Assembly: GCF_001730235.1 (NCBI RefSeq)
Contig: NZ_MIJF01000016.1
Location: 1-35,672 of the forward strand
Direction of reading: 5' to 3'
DNA: 35,672 nt
DNA from: Vulcanibacillus modesticaldus
Lineage (GTDB): Bacteria; Bacillota; Bacilli; Tepidibacillales; Tepidibacillaceae
Shown here: positions 1 through 8,323 of the stretch, one piece after another
Layout: every line of letters begins with the position of its first letter
Position numbering within the stretch: position 1 is the first letter of the stretch
Translations under genes and position numbers: made by a program
Notes under the pieces: generated by a model
The model's input: only the letters and a program-made list of their open reading frames with translations
Databases searched by the model: none
What the model was told of the DNA's origin: nothing

Positions 1-66
1 TTACGAATTTTACTTTGGAAGCCATACGATAATTGGATAAAGTTAATGGTTAAAGCACCAGGATAA
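1..66 (+). CDS. possible 3' end of an unidentified gene
   Basis: From the left edge, frame 1 stays open for 21 codons and stops with TAA at 64-66; the end reads ...WIKLMVKAPG. I do not recognise the family, and so short an open frame could be chance. No hairpin terminator follows. Confidence 0.2.
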   Translation, partial: LRILLWKPYDNWIKLMVKAPG

Positions 67-258
67 AAATAGTTATTGTAAGTTGTTTTGTTTTTTTGTG
101 AATAATTAAATCAAATAGTAATAATTGCCAAATGGACAGTGATCACCTTTAGTTGGTTACTGGTTCTTTGGTCGAAGTTTAGGAAAATATTGTTCAGAAT
201 ATTGTGTGAACTAACCACTATAACTTTTATGCAACGCTATTGATTAAAAATAAAAGAA

Positions 259-290
259 GAGGAACCCTGATTATCTTTCAGGAGTTCCTC
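259..290 (-). terminator. rho-independent terminator of the UPF0316 gene
   Basis: A 12-13-base stem (gaggaaccctga, paired with tcaggagttcctc, one bulge) lies 46 bases past the stop of the gene ending at 337. Read on the minus strand it is followed by a U-rich run (TTCTTTTATTTTT). Confidence 0.75.
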
Positions 291-336
291 ATGTGAGCTA
301 TTGGCCAATCTTTTTGTATGTTTTCATCGCAAAGTA

Positions 337-879
337 TTAATTCGTTTGAAAACTTGTTGTAGTAATTTTACCATCTACTTTACTCAAGTTTTTTATTTTT
401 AGGGTTGGATTACTAACACCACATTCTTCCAGAATATCCTCAAATACTTTGAATTCCTTTCTCTTTATTACGACTTCAATTTTGTACCTTATATCCTCAT
501 TATTACCTCGAGCCAGAAAATTATTAACCGTATAGCCTGCTCTCCTAAGCTTTTCTGCAATTTTGATCATTTTATTTTTATTATTTAAAAATAAATCCAC
601 TTCTAAAATACCAAGTGCTAAACGTTCTTCAAGTTTACCACCGATAAAGACTCCTAGTGTTCTACCTAAAGCATATGCAATTGTAAAATGTATTCCCTTT
701 GAACTAGTCACTTTAGTAACGACAGTTGCAAAAATCATAGCATCTACAAATACCACAAGATAAACCGGGTTCATAATTTTTTTAGATATCAATATCGTTT
801 TTAGTGTTGCTAAAATATTAGTAAGAGATGTTATTAGAAATAACCCTATAAGTGCAAATATGACATCTATTGTCATCAT
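337..879 (-). CDS. UPF0316 membrane protein (DUF5698 + DUF2179)
   Basis: This protein of 179-180 residues has the layout of the UPF0316 / YebE family. The N-terminal half (about residues 5-95) holds three hydrophobic segments, including the stretch around GRTLGVFIGGKLEERLALG. The soluble C-terminal half, from about residue 100, resembles the DUF2179 domain (LRRAGYTVNNFLARG...). The family's function is not established; DUF2179 domains also occur in YitT-type membrane proteins. Two consecutive ATG codons begin the frame (879 and 876). The Shine-Dalgarno GGAGGT at 883-888 is only 3 bases from the first and 6 from the second, so 876 is the likelier start. The gene is monocistronic with a terminator at 259-290. 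A 535-base gene-free stretch lies upstream. Confidence 0.85.
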   Translation of the reverse strand: MMTIDVIFALIGLFLITSLTNILATLKTILISKKIMNPVYLVVFVDAMIFATVVTKVTSSKGIHFTIAYALGRTLGVFIGGKLEERLALGILEVDLFLNNKNKMIKIAEKLRRAGYTVNNFLARGNNEDIRYKIEVVIKRKEFKVFEDILEECGVSNPTLKIKNLSKVDGKITTTSFQTN

Positions 880-1415
880 GGCACCTCCTTTTTTGTTGAT
901 CAGCTAAATATGCTGCCTAGATTGTTAAACTTTTTGTGTCCAAAAAATAAATATTGCACGACAAAAAAAACTGACAATAGTATATTAGTGAATAATCAGT
1001 TATGTGAGTAAATCCCATAATTAAAACTTAAATTATTTTCATAAAATATGTATTCTACTACTAGGCAGTAATGTGGCATATTGTATAAATAATCAATCAA
1101 AGTTAATTATGCATTTTTTTGTTCAAATAATTTACATTGAAAATTGAAAATTCAAGAATAGAATAAATCCACTTTAATTAAATCATTCGAATATTTTAAG
1201 GATTTCTAATATAAAACAAGAAGGGGGGATAAGTTTTTGTGATATATTAAAATAGGATGATAGGATGAAAAGTATCTTAATAATAATTTTGGAAATAACG
1301 AAAGGTTATTGTGAAAATTTATTTGTTCATACTTTTGTTCCACTTTACCTGATTAAAAAACTAACCTTTTAATTATATCGTATATAGCAATTATTTACAA
1401 GATAAAATTTAATAT
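880..1415. other. AT-rich gene-free stretch
   Basis: No reading frame with a credible ribosome binding site is visible on either strand. The only clear signal is the minus-strand promoter at 1372-1400, which would transcribe leftwards through the whole stretch towards the UPF0316 gene. A small dyad (aataac/gttatt, about 1294-1310) is also present. I see no riboswitch class I recognise. Confidence 0.5.
1372..1400 (-). promoter_or_regulatory. SigA-type promoter reading left from behind rlmH
   Basis: On the minus strand there is a -35 TTGTAA (1395-1400), a 17-base spacer and a perfect -10 TATAAT (1372-1377). It lies just past the rlmH stop. Its product would be either a ~490-base 5' leader of the UPF0316 gene or a separate non-coding RNA. 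Confidence 0.5.
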
Positions 1416-1895
1416 TTACTTATGGTACGGTTCACCTCGATTAATTTTAAATGCTCGATAGATCTGCTCCAAAAGTATTAGTCTCATTAGCTGATGGGGA
1501 AATGTCATTTTAGAGAAAGATAATAGACCATTAGCTCGATCATATACCTTTTTTGATAAACCTAATGAACCGCCGATAACGAAGACAATATTGCTATTAC
1601 CGTATGTTGTTAGTTTGTCTAACTCCTTTGCCAACTTTTCTGAGCTCCACATTTCTCCCTCTATTGCCAAAGCTATTACATATTGATTTTGATCGATATG
1701 TTGTAAAATCCGCTCTCCTTCTTTTTGTTTTATTTGCTGCATTTCTGCTTCACTTAGATTCTCAGGAGCCTTCTCATCGGCAACCTCGATAATTTGCAAC
1801 TTTGCATAAGGAGATAATCTTTTTTTATATTCGGCAATACCTTGTACTATGTACTTTTCCTTTATCTTACCAACACTTATAACTGTTATTCGCAC
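1416..1895 (-). CDS. rlmH: 23S rRNA (pseudouridine1915-N3)-methyltransferase RlmH
   Basis: The 159 residues match RlmH in length and sequence throughout. RlmH is a small SPOUT-fold (knotted) enzyme that methylates pseudouridine 1915 in helix 69 of 23S rRNA, using S-adenosylmethionine on assembled 70S ribosomes. The family hallmarks are the SAM-binding loop [10 protein letters not shown] (about residues 105-114) and the conserved C-terminal block from [11 protein letters not shown] to the end, RGEPYHK. The start is GTG at 1893-1895, with Shine-Dalgarno AGGTG at 1901-1905. It follows htrA in the same orientation, as in B. subtilis (yydA). The htrA terminator and a weak promoter lie between them, so it is probably transcribed on its own. 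Confidence 0.97.
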   Translation of the reverse strand: MRITVISVGKIKEKYIVQGIAEYKKRLSPYAKLQIIEVADEKAPENLSEAEMQQIKQKEGERILQHIDQNQYVIALAIEGEMWSSEKLAKELDKLTTYGNSNIVFVIGGSLGLSKKVYDRANGLLSFSKMTFPHQLMRLILLEQIYRAFKINRGEPYHK

Positions 1896-1913
1896 GTTTT
1901 CACCTACTCTGAA

Positions 1914-1943
1914 ATACTATTTATAATTTTTTATGATATCCAA
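1914..1943 (-). promoter_or_regulatory. possible rlmH promoter
   Basis: On the minus strand TTGGAT (1938-1943) and TAGTAT (1914-1919) are separated by 18 bases, just behind the htrA terminator and about 20 bases before the rlmH start. Both hexamers match consensus only partly. Confidence 0.35.
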
Positions 1944-1957
1944 AATTAAAATAAACA

Positions 1958-1978
1958 GCAGAATCACGAGGATTCTGC
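1958..1978 (-). terminator. terminator of htrA
   Basis: A perfect 8-bp stem (GCAGAATC/GATTCTGC) with a 5-base loop lies 21 bases past the htrA stop. A U-rich tail (TGTTTATTTTAATTTT) follows on the minus strand. Confidence 0.8.
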
Positions 1979-1999
1979 CTTTTATTTTATTTATTGATA

Positions 2000-3229
2000 T
2001 TAACGAAATGTTTCAGGGACTTCAGAAAGAGTCATGGTAATGGTTTGTAATCTACCCTTACGATAAAAGGTTACTTTCATCTTATCTCCCACATTTTTAT
2101 ATTTGTACAAGTATTTACGCAAATCAGATGAACTCTCAATCTCGTAATCATCTAACTTCACGATAACATCTAAACGATTTAAACCAGCAAGGGCTGAAGG
2201 GCCTAATTTGCTAAGCTCCACTAATACAACTCCATTATTAACTGAATCAGGAAGATTTAATACGTTTTTTCTATCCTTTTGAGATACCAAATGTAAATCG
2301 TATGGTGTTACTCCCATATAAGGACGTTTAACCCTACCATATTTTATAAGTTGTTCGATTATTGGTTTTGCATCGCTAATAGGTATGGCAAAGCCTAAAC
2401 CTTCAACTCCACTTTCAGCTATTTTAGCACTATTTATACCAATCACTTGGCCGTCTATGTTTACCAAAGCTCCTCCACTATTGCCAGGGTTGATAGCTGC
2501 ATCAGTTTGGATAACTTCAGTCTCCCAATCTGCTTGACCATCTTTATCTAAATCATTAGGAATAGAACGGTTGGTTGAACTTATTACACCGACAGTTACC
2601 GATTGGGAAAAAGCTCGTCCAAGAGGATTACCGATAGCAATAGCTGGTTCACCAGGTTTTAAGTTCGTAGAATCACCAAATTCAGCAACTGTATCTACAT
2701 ACTTTTCGTCAATTGCAATAACTGCTAAATCTGTAAGTCTATCAGCACCCAAAAGTTCAGCAGATATTTTGCTATCTGTATTAGGAAGGGCCACTTCGAT
2801 CTCTTTAGCACCTTCTATTACATGATTATTGGTGACGATGTATGCTTTCCCATTTTTTTTGTCAAAGACAACCCCTGAACCTTCACCTGCTTCAACGATT
2901 CGAGTCTTACGAGTCCATAAACTACTCTGTTCTTGAATATTCACAACACCAACCACTGCTGGTTTTACCTTCTCTACAGCTGTCACTATACTTGAGTTTA
3001 CATCAACAGTTATCTGTTTGGTTGGAACTTTAGTCCCATCTTGTATAGGAAGGGTTGTAGATTGTTGAGTTGAGATCTCTATTAATCCAGCATCTATTAA
3101 AGTTGGCAATAAAAGAATTACGATAAATCCTCCAACGATGGCTGAAAACAACGATGTGAAGATACCAGCCCCACTTCTTCTCTTTCTTCTCTTTCTTTCG
3201 TAAAATTCATCATCATCATAAAAGTTCAT
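2000..3229 (-). CDS. htrA: HtrA/DegP-type membrane-anchored serine protease
   Basis: This is a quality-control protease of the cell surface. In the 409-residue reading, a short basic cytoplasmic tail (ERKRRKRR) precedes one membrane segment at about 23-45. A trypsin-like domain follows, with visible triad His136 (TNNHVIEG), Asp167 (LTDLAV) and Ser251 (PGNSGGAL). One C-terminal PDZ domain covers roughly 305-400. I place the start at ATG 3227-3229, which has GGATGGTG 6 bases upstream; an in-frame extension to 3259 has no ribosome binding site. The gene sits behind walJ, as in B. subtilis (yyxA), but about 360 bases and a plus-strand orphan gene separate them, so it has its own promoter (see 3277-3325). 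Confidence 0.95.
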   Translation of the reverse strand: MNFYDDDEFYERKRRKRRSGAGIFTSLFSAIVGGFIVILLLPTLIDAGLIEISTQQSTTLPIQDGTKVPTKQITVDVNSSIVTAVEKVKPAVVGVVNIQEQSSLWTRKTRIVEAGEGSGVVFDKKNGKAYIVTNNHVIEGAKEIEVALPNTDSKISAELLGADRLTDLAVIAIDEKYVDTVAEFGDSTNLKPGEPAIAIGNPLGRAFSQSVTVGVISSTNRSIPNDLDKDGQADWETEVIQTDAAINPGNSGGALVNIDGQVIGINSAKIAESGVEGLGFAIPISDAKPIIEQLIKYGRVKRPYMGVTPYDLHLVSQKDRKNVLNLPDSVNNGVVLVELSKLGPSALAGLNRLDVIVKLDDYEIESSSDLRKYLYKYKNVGDKMKVTFYRKGRLQTITMTLSEVPETFR

Positions 3230-3276
3230 AGTCTTCACCATCCTTTTTATGATAATCATTATTACTAAACCAAAAA

Positions 3277-3325
3277 ATTATATACAGCTTATTTCCTTTT
3301 CCCAGTCTAATTTTTATCTGACTGG
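3277..3325 (-). promoter_or_regulatory. htrA promoter region with dyad at the -35 position
   Basis: A perfect minus-strand -10 TATAAT lies at 3277-3282, about 48 bases before the htrA start, but nothing like TTGACA lies 16-18 bases upstream. That place is taken by an inverted repeat, CCAGTC (3302-3307) and GACTGG (3320-3325), with a 12-base spacer. A good -10 without a -35 suggests an activator-dependent promoter. This is inference. Confidence 0.4.
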
Positions 3326-3402
3326 TTAGAATAGCATATAGGCATATATATATTAATTTTAGCACTCATTAAATCAAAATGAAAATAAAGAGGTGTTCGG
3401 TA

Positions 3403-3615
3403 GTGAACAGATTAAATAGGTTGCCAGTCGATGTTGACATTATAAGTCAATTATCTGACTTAAAGGAAATTGATTACAAGAATATGCTTATCTTAACTGC
3501 ATTGATAGACTTACTAATAGAAAAGGGACTAATTACTCAACAAGAAATGCTTGATAAAACGAATAAGTTAGAATCTGAATTGGATAACTCTATTTTACCG
3601 CAAGAATTTCTTTAA
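3403..3615 (+). CDS. small orphan protein, function unknown
   Basis: This 70-residue acidic protein lies on the plus strand, against its neighbours. I choose GTG at 3403 because AAAGAGGTG ends 7 bases before it; an ATG at 3379 is in frame but has no ribosome binding site. The sequence has a helical segment, YKNMLILTALIDLLIEKGLI, followed by TQQEMLDKTNKLESELD. That 'IEKGLIT.EE' pattern recurs in many short Firmicute proteins, but I assign no function. There is no signal peptide or cysteine. The last 26 bases overlap the 3' end of walJ on the opposite strand. It is probably real given the strong ribosome binding site. Confidence 0.65.
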   Translation: MNRLNRLPVDVDIISQLSDLKEIDYKNMLILTALIDLLIEKGLITQQEMLDKTNKLESELDNSILPQEFL

Positions 3616-4420
3616 ACTTCACCTTTTTTCTATCCAATATCTCTAAAGATGTAGGTCTGTCGGGAAATGTATCCAATAATTTCACGTCTTCTTCGGTAAT
3701 ACCATAGTCCTCAAGAATATTTTTAACAGTTAATCGAGCTAACTCTATCAAGTTGTTTTCTTTACTTAAATGGGCTAGATGTACTTTTTGAGTAACTTCA
3801 GTAATGATCTCAGCTAAAGCTTCACCGGAGGCTTCGTTGGAAAGATGTCCCACGTCACTTAATATTCGCTGTTTCACAGACCAAGGATAGGAAGACATCC
3901 TTAACATTTGGACATCATGATTAGCTTCAAAGATATAGGCATCTGAACCTATAATTTTATCTTTTATTTTTTGACTTACGTACCCTAAATCAGTTACTAC
4001 ACTTAGCTTTAAATTTTCTTTTCTTAGAACATAGCCAACTGGTTCTGCCGCATCGTGAGAAATTGCAAATGACTCTACCTGTAACTTTCCAAATTCTTTT
4101 ACTGTTCCGGTCTCTAATATCCTCTTTAGTGAATCATCGATTTCACCAATTTGGCTGGGTAGGTTTTCGAAAGTCTTAGCATTAGCATAAATAGGGATTT
4201 GATATCTTCTTGCTAAAACTCCAATCCCTTTTACATGATCGTCATGCTCATGGGTAATAAGTATTCCATCGATATCTTTAGGACTAACCCCGATTTTCTC
4301 TAAACCCATTTCTATTTTTTTCCCGCTTAACCCTGCATCAATCAATAAATTGTATTCATCTGTTCCTATATAAATTGAATTGCCAGTGCTACCACTGGCT
4401 AAAATACTATATTTAATCAA
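3590..4420 (-). CDS. walJ: WalJ (YycJ) metallo-beta-lactamase-fold hydrolase
   Basis: The 276 residues form a complete metallo-beta-lactamase fold of the YycJ/WalJ type. The metal-binding motif HEHDDH is near residue 57-62, with further ligands in the FAISHDAAEP and VTDLGY segments and a late VHLAHLSKENN motif. WalJ is the last gene of the WalRK operon in Bacilli. Reports link it to coordinating cell division with replication and to mismatch-repair-associated nuclease activity, but its exact substrate is not settled. The start is TTG at 4418-4420, preceded by GGAGG about 8 bases upstream. It lies 58 bases behind walI. Its 3' end overlaps the convergent small gene ending at 3615. Confidence 0.93.
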   Translation of the reverse strand: MIKYSILASGSTGNSIYIGTDEYNLLIDAGLSGKKIEMGLEKIGVSPKDIDGILITHEHDDHVKGIGVLARRYQIPIYANAKTFENLPSQIGEIDDSLKRILETGTVKEFGKLQVESFAISHDAAEPVGYVLRKENLKLSVVTDLGYVSQKIKDKIIGSDAYIFEANHDVQMLRMSSYPWSVKQRILSDVGHLSNEASGEALAEIITEVTQKVHLAHLSKENNLIELARLTVKNILEDYGITEEDVKLLDTFPDRPTSLEILDRKKVKFKEILAVK

Positions 4421-4478
4421 AAGAATTAACCTCCAAGATGTTTTTCTTTTCTAATTATCAATCAGCAATTTCTTTTTT

Positions 4479-5204
4479 TCAATAGTTTATTACGTTTTCC
4501 ATCCCGCCTGTCATGGCATTCACATATAGTTTATCAGTTATTTGGACATTTTTAAAAACTATTTTCCAAACGGGAGTTAATATTTGAATATTAGATTGAT
4601 TGGTTTGTCCGTAATAACTAAGTTTGATCTGCTTTATTTCTGCACCATTTGGAATAAGACCCTGTTCTATCACCCTTCTAAGTGCAGAATAAGAAGAGAT
4701 TACTTGCTTATCCAGCCCACTATCTACAATTTCAAAATAATTTTGATTATAAAATAATTCCCCATTGCTATTAAGATATATTATAAGTTTTGCTCCTAGT
4801 AGAGGGTACCCTTCAGTTGTTTGGTAATACACCAAATAGTCAGGTTCTTTGGATTCTAATGGATTAAATTCGTACAGTTCAAAGTTTTTAATAGATTTAT
4901 TAGCTATTAATTCAATCACATTTCTATTAGAGTTCTCTTCTAACCCTCCTTTAAGCTTTTCATTTTCGGCAAATACAATCTTTCTTATCTTGATAAAATG
5001 CATCTTAGGTAGCTGTTCAGGAATTTCAGTACTTAATTTTATATTTTGTTTAAAGAGTAATTCTTGGAGTTCATCTAAATTATTAGTTGTCCATTGCATA
5101 TTATTACTATATTTATTTTGCTTCAGATATAGCTGATAACCAAGAGATAAGTTTAGTAATAAAAAGGAAATGATTAATATACTCTTTGCCTTACTCCAAT
5201 CCAA
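4479..5204 (-). CDS. walI: WalI (YycI), regulator of the WalK sensor kinase
   Basis: WalI is a membrane-anchored extracellular protein that works with WalH to modulate WalK through contacts between their membrane helices. The 241 residues start MDWSKAKSILIISFLLLNLSLG. One membrane segment (about 8-24) is followed by an external domain rich in beta strands, which is the YycI architecture. It directly follows walH, with 4 bases between the walH stop and the TTG start at 5202-5204; GGAGG lies just upstream, inside the walH end. The divergent external sequence is typical of the family. Synteny makes the identification secure. Confidence 0.92.
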   Translation of the reverse strand: MDWSKAKSILIISFLLLNLSLGYQLYLKQNKYSNNMQWTTNNLDELQELLFKQNIKLSTEIPEQLPKMHFIKIRKIVFAENEKLKGGLEENSNRNVIELIANKSIKNFELYEFNPLESKEPDYLVYYQTTEGYPLLGAKLIIYLNSNGELFYNQNYFEIVDSGLDKQVISSYSALRRVIEQGLIPNGAEIKQIKLSYYGQTNQSNIQILTPVWKIVFKNVQITDKLYVNAMTGGMENVINY

Positions 5205-5208
5205 GTTG

Positions 5209-6519
5209 TTACACTCCTCCCTCGTAAGCAGGAATTTCTATCGGTTTCTGGCCTAGAAGGTAAATCTTCCAATAAGGTTCAAAAATATAGCTATTACCTA
5301 TTCCTTTTACCTTATATCCCAATTTAATCGTTTTTATATCCGACTCATTGACCCCGATTTTTTCTAAATAAGTAATCAATTCCAATCCATTCAATGTTTT
5401 AATAATCTTGATATCAGTGTATTTATCCAATAATACTGCAGATCTTTGAAATAGATTAACAATTCCGTCTGTAACCTGCATTTGGATTATCCCATAATCC
5501 CCAGCTAATATAGGATAACCTTCAATATATTTTCTAAAGCCGAAATTGGTCTGGTTTCCTCGGATCCTTTGATTCTTAGCTAAACGATATATTCCATCCC
5601 AACCTCCGTGTTGATTAACGTATCGAATAGCAACATAAAGGCCCCTGTCGAGATTGAGATCCTTTTTTTGTCCAAAAACAGGTTGATAAAATGAAATTTT
5701 TTTTGCCATTGAATCATATTGCATACTGTATGTTCCATCCGTATATAGAATGCTCTTCTTATCATTCATCTCATATACTTTTCTAACCATACTTGAATCA
5801 ATGAATAAAAGTTGCTTGAAATCGTCCACTGTTAGGGTAGTATATGATCTGCTAATTACTTTCATATTTGTTCCTTCAACTGGTAGATAGTACATTCTCT
5901 TTATTGATTTATCTTTGTTTATCGAACCTACAAAATGATATGAATATTTAGTTTGATAAACAGCTTTAGAAATATATTCAGTTAATTGTTGGTCGGAAAT
6001 GGTTACTTCGGCAGTAAAAACTTGATCTTTATTATCAGAAATAAAATAGGCTTCAACTTTATTTTTTTGATTTAGGAAAATCCATAGGCGATTAACTTCT
6101 TCAATATTTATCTTTGTTGCTGGGATATTAATTATTGAAGAGATTAAAGAATTTGTTAAAGGAATAGGGAAATAAATCTCAATCCCTTCCCTATTCTCTA
6201 CGATGTCTTTCCAATCTATTTTATTTTCTGCCTTTGTAAAATTATAAAAGGTCCAACCCTTCATTTCTTTTTCCATTTGGTAAAATAGAATAACGTTCGG
6301 TCTAATTACTGAATGAGCATTTTTCCCAAAATGATAAATTATTTTTTCAGGACTTAGTAATTGTACTAAGTCTATATCTTGTCCAAACTTTGGTTGAGGT
6401 AAGTATTCAGATATTGATACGCTACTACTATTAAAATTATAAAAACTTAGGAACAACGTTAGTACTATACTATTGATAACGAGTAGGAACAAAATAATAG
6501 ATTTAACTTTTTCCTTCAT
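5209..6519 (-). CDS. walH: WalH (YycH), regulator of the WalK sensor kinase
   Basis: WalH is the second membrane-anchored modulator of WalK. In the 436-residue reading (MKEKVKSIILFLLVINSIVL...), one membrane segment at about 6-26 precedes a large extracellular region, as in YycH. A frame reaching 6543 is possible, but there AAAGGA directly abuts the ATG. The ATG at 6517-6519 has AAAGGA about 10 bases upstream and begins at the expected place, so I prefer it. The start lies inside the last codons of walK (17-base overlap), implying coupled translation. In B. subtilis loss of YycH or YycI changes WalRK output; no enzymatic role is known. Confidence 0.92.
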   Translation of the reverse strand: MKEKVKSIILFLLVINSIVLTLFLSFYNFNSSSVSISEYLPQPKFGQDIDLVQLLSPEKIIYHFGKNAHSVIRPNVILFYQMEKEMKGWTFYNFTKAENKIDWKDIVENREGIEIYFPIPLTNSLISSIINIPATKINIEEVNRLWIFLNQKNKVEAYFISDNKDQVFTAEVTISDQQLTEYISKAVYQTKYSYHFVGSINKDKSIKRMYYLPVEGTNMKVISRSYTTLTVDDFKQLLFIDSSMVRKVYEMNDKKSILYTDGTYSMQYDSMAKKISFYQPVFGQKKDLNLDRGLYVAIRYVNQHGGWDGIYRLAKNQRIRGNQTNFGFRKYIEGYPILAGDYGIIQMQVTDGIVNLFQRSAVLLDKYTDIKIIKTLNGLELITYLEKIGVNESDIKTIKLGYKVKGIGNSYIFEPYWKIYLLGQKPIEIPAYEGGV

Positions 6520-8317
6520 TAATTGCCATTCCTTTCTTGACATTCCTTTCTGACATTGGAATATAAAAAGCTATCTTTGTTCCTTTGTTTATCTCACTTT
6601 CTATAAATATTTCACCGTGGTGTGCTTTAACAATTTCCTTAGCTATTGATAAACCTAAACCCGTACCCCCCATCTCTCTAGAACGAGCCTTATCTACCCG
6701 ATAAAACCTTTCAAATAATCTAGATAAATGCTTTTTGGGAATGCCTATCCCAGTATCAGCTACTTCAACGTATAATTTTTCCTGTTCTAACCTCACAGAT
6801 ACTGTAATTTTCCCTTTTTCACTATATTTAATAGCATTTGAAAATAGATTGTCTAACACCTGATCTATTTTATCTCGATCAACCAATATCTTCGGAAGGT
6901 ATTTGGGGATTTTTACCGATACATCGATTGATTTTTGCTTACATTTGAAGCTAAATCTATCAACAACGTCTTCAATCATTTCTTTTATAGATACGTAGGA
7001 TTTGTTAAGTCTCGTTTTCTCCTCATCTAGTCGGGATAACTGTAGTAGATCGGTTACCAATCTTATCATCCGATCCGTTTCGTGACTTGCAACTTTAATA
7101 AATCTATTTGCTAACTCAGGATCTTCAATACCATCTTCTAAAGCTTCTAAATAGCTTTTTATGGTCGTTAACGGCGTTCTTAATTCATGTGAAACGTTGG
7201 CCACGAAATCCTTTCGCATTTGTTCTAACTTTTGTTCCTCTGTCACATCATGAACTACGATTATGACCCCAATCTTTCCCCGATGAATATGATGCATCAT
7301 ATTAAACGTCATCTTCAAGACTTTAATTTCATTTTCAGATTCATACTTATAAAAAATGGTCCCTTCTTTTTCGGGAAATTCAAGGGAAGCAAAAACCTCA
7401 TCTATTCGTTTATCCTTCACCAGTGACTCTTTTAATCCGATAATATCTAAAGCACGTTGATTAACAACGATTATTTTTCCTTCATCATTAGTCGCTATTA
7501 CCCCATCACTCATATGGGAAAGTATAGAAGCTAGTTTCTCTTTCTCCTCTTCATTTTGATAGATAGCTTCTCTAAGCTTAATTGCCATTCGATTGAAGGT
7601 TTCTCCTAGTCTACCTATCTCATCATCACCATATATTTTTACTTGTTGATCGAAGTTCCCTTCAGTCATATTCATTGCCTGAGTAGTTATTTCTTTGATA
7701 GGTTCAGTTATAGTTCTTGATAAGACATATCCTAAAAATGCTGTAAATACCAAGGCGATAATCGTAGCAGTCATGTGAATTCTGTTAATACGATTTATCG
7801 TTTCATAAACCCCTTCAATGGAGGCTTTCATGAAAACTGCTCCCAACACTTTATTCCCTTGTTTGATTGGAAACGCTAAAAATTTCATTCGATGTCCAGT
7901 ATTAGCATCAACTCTTATTGCTTCATCTCTGGTTCCTAAGAGCGCCCTATTAACTTCAATTTGAGAGATTTTACGTCCAACAATATTAGGAATCCTTTCG
8001 GTTGTACTGATAATAATTCCACTACTATCAACAATAGAAACATCCACACCATTTAATGCAAACAAATTGTCTACTAATGCATCAATCTCTGCCCTTTTCT
8101 CTTCTTTGCTCTGTCCATCTTCAATTAGATATCTTTCTAAGTTTACCGACAATAAATTTGCTTGAGCATACAATGTTTGATTAAAATTATCAACATAATA
8201 CTTTTCCAATGTTTGAATAAAATAAATTCTGATAATCTGCATAGATATTAAGATTAACAAAATATACATGATTACTAATTTCCATTGTATACTCTGAAAA
8301 AAATTTGACCGTCTCAA
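6503..8317 (-). CDS. walK: WalK cell-wall sensor histidine kinase
   Basis: The 604 residues have the full WalK layout. Membrane segment 1 is at about 13-35, an extracellular sensor domain at 36-180, and membrane segment 2 at about 182-202. HAMP follows at 203-255, PAS at about 260-360, then HisKA with the phosphorylated His377 in SHELRTP. The ATPase domain comes last, with the N box (DNLFSNAIKYS), G1 (DTGIGI) and G2 (GGTGLGLSI). WalK phosphorylates WalR and is normally essential, adjusting peptidoglycan hydrolase genes to wall growth. The start is TTG at 8315-8317; its Shine-Dalgarno AAAAGGAG includes the last codons of walR, so the two are coupled. Confidence 0.97.
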   Translation of the reverse strand: MRRSNFFQSIQWKLVIMYILLILISMQIIRIYFIQTLEKYYVDNFNQTLYAQANLLSVNLERYLIEDGQSKEEKRAEIDALVDNLFALNGVDVSIVDSSGIIISTTERIPNIVGRKISQIEVNRALLGTRDEAIRVDANTGHRMKFLAFPIKQGNKVLGAVFMKASIEGVYETINRINRIHMTATIIALVFTAFLGYVLSRTITEPIKEITTQAMNMTEGNFDQQVKIYGDDEIGRLGETFNRMAIKLREAIYQNEEEKEKLASILSHMSDGVIATNDEGKIIVVNQRALDIIGLKESLVKDKRIDEVFASLEFPEKEGTIFYKYESENEIKVLKMTFNMMHHIHRGKIGVIIVVHDVTEEQKLEQMRKDFVANVSHELRTPLTTIKSYLEALEDGIEDPELANRFIKVASHETDRMIRLVTDLLQLSRLDEEKTRLNKSYVSIKEMIEDVVDRFSFKCKQKSIDVSVKIPKYLPKILVDRDKIDQVLDNLFSNAIKYSEKGKITVSVRLEQEKLYVEVADTGIGIPKKHLSRLFERFYRVDKARSREMGGTGLGLSIAKEIVKAHHGEIFIESEINKGTKIAFYIPMSERNVKKGMAINEGKS

Positions 8318-8323
8318 TGTAAA

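Noticed and set aside
5580-5765. Minus-strand frame within walH
   Set aside because: Lies inside walH in another frame, no ribosome site and no recognisable sequence.
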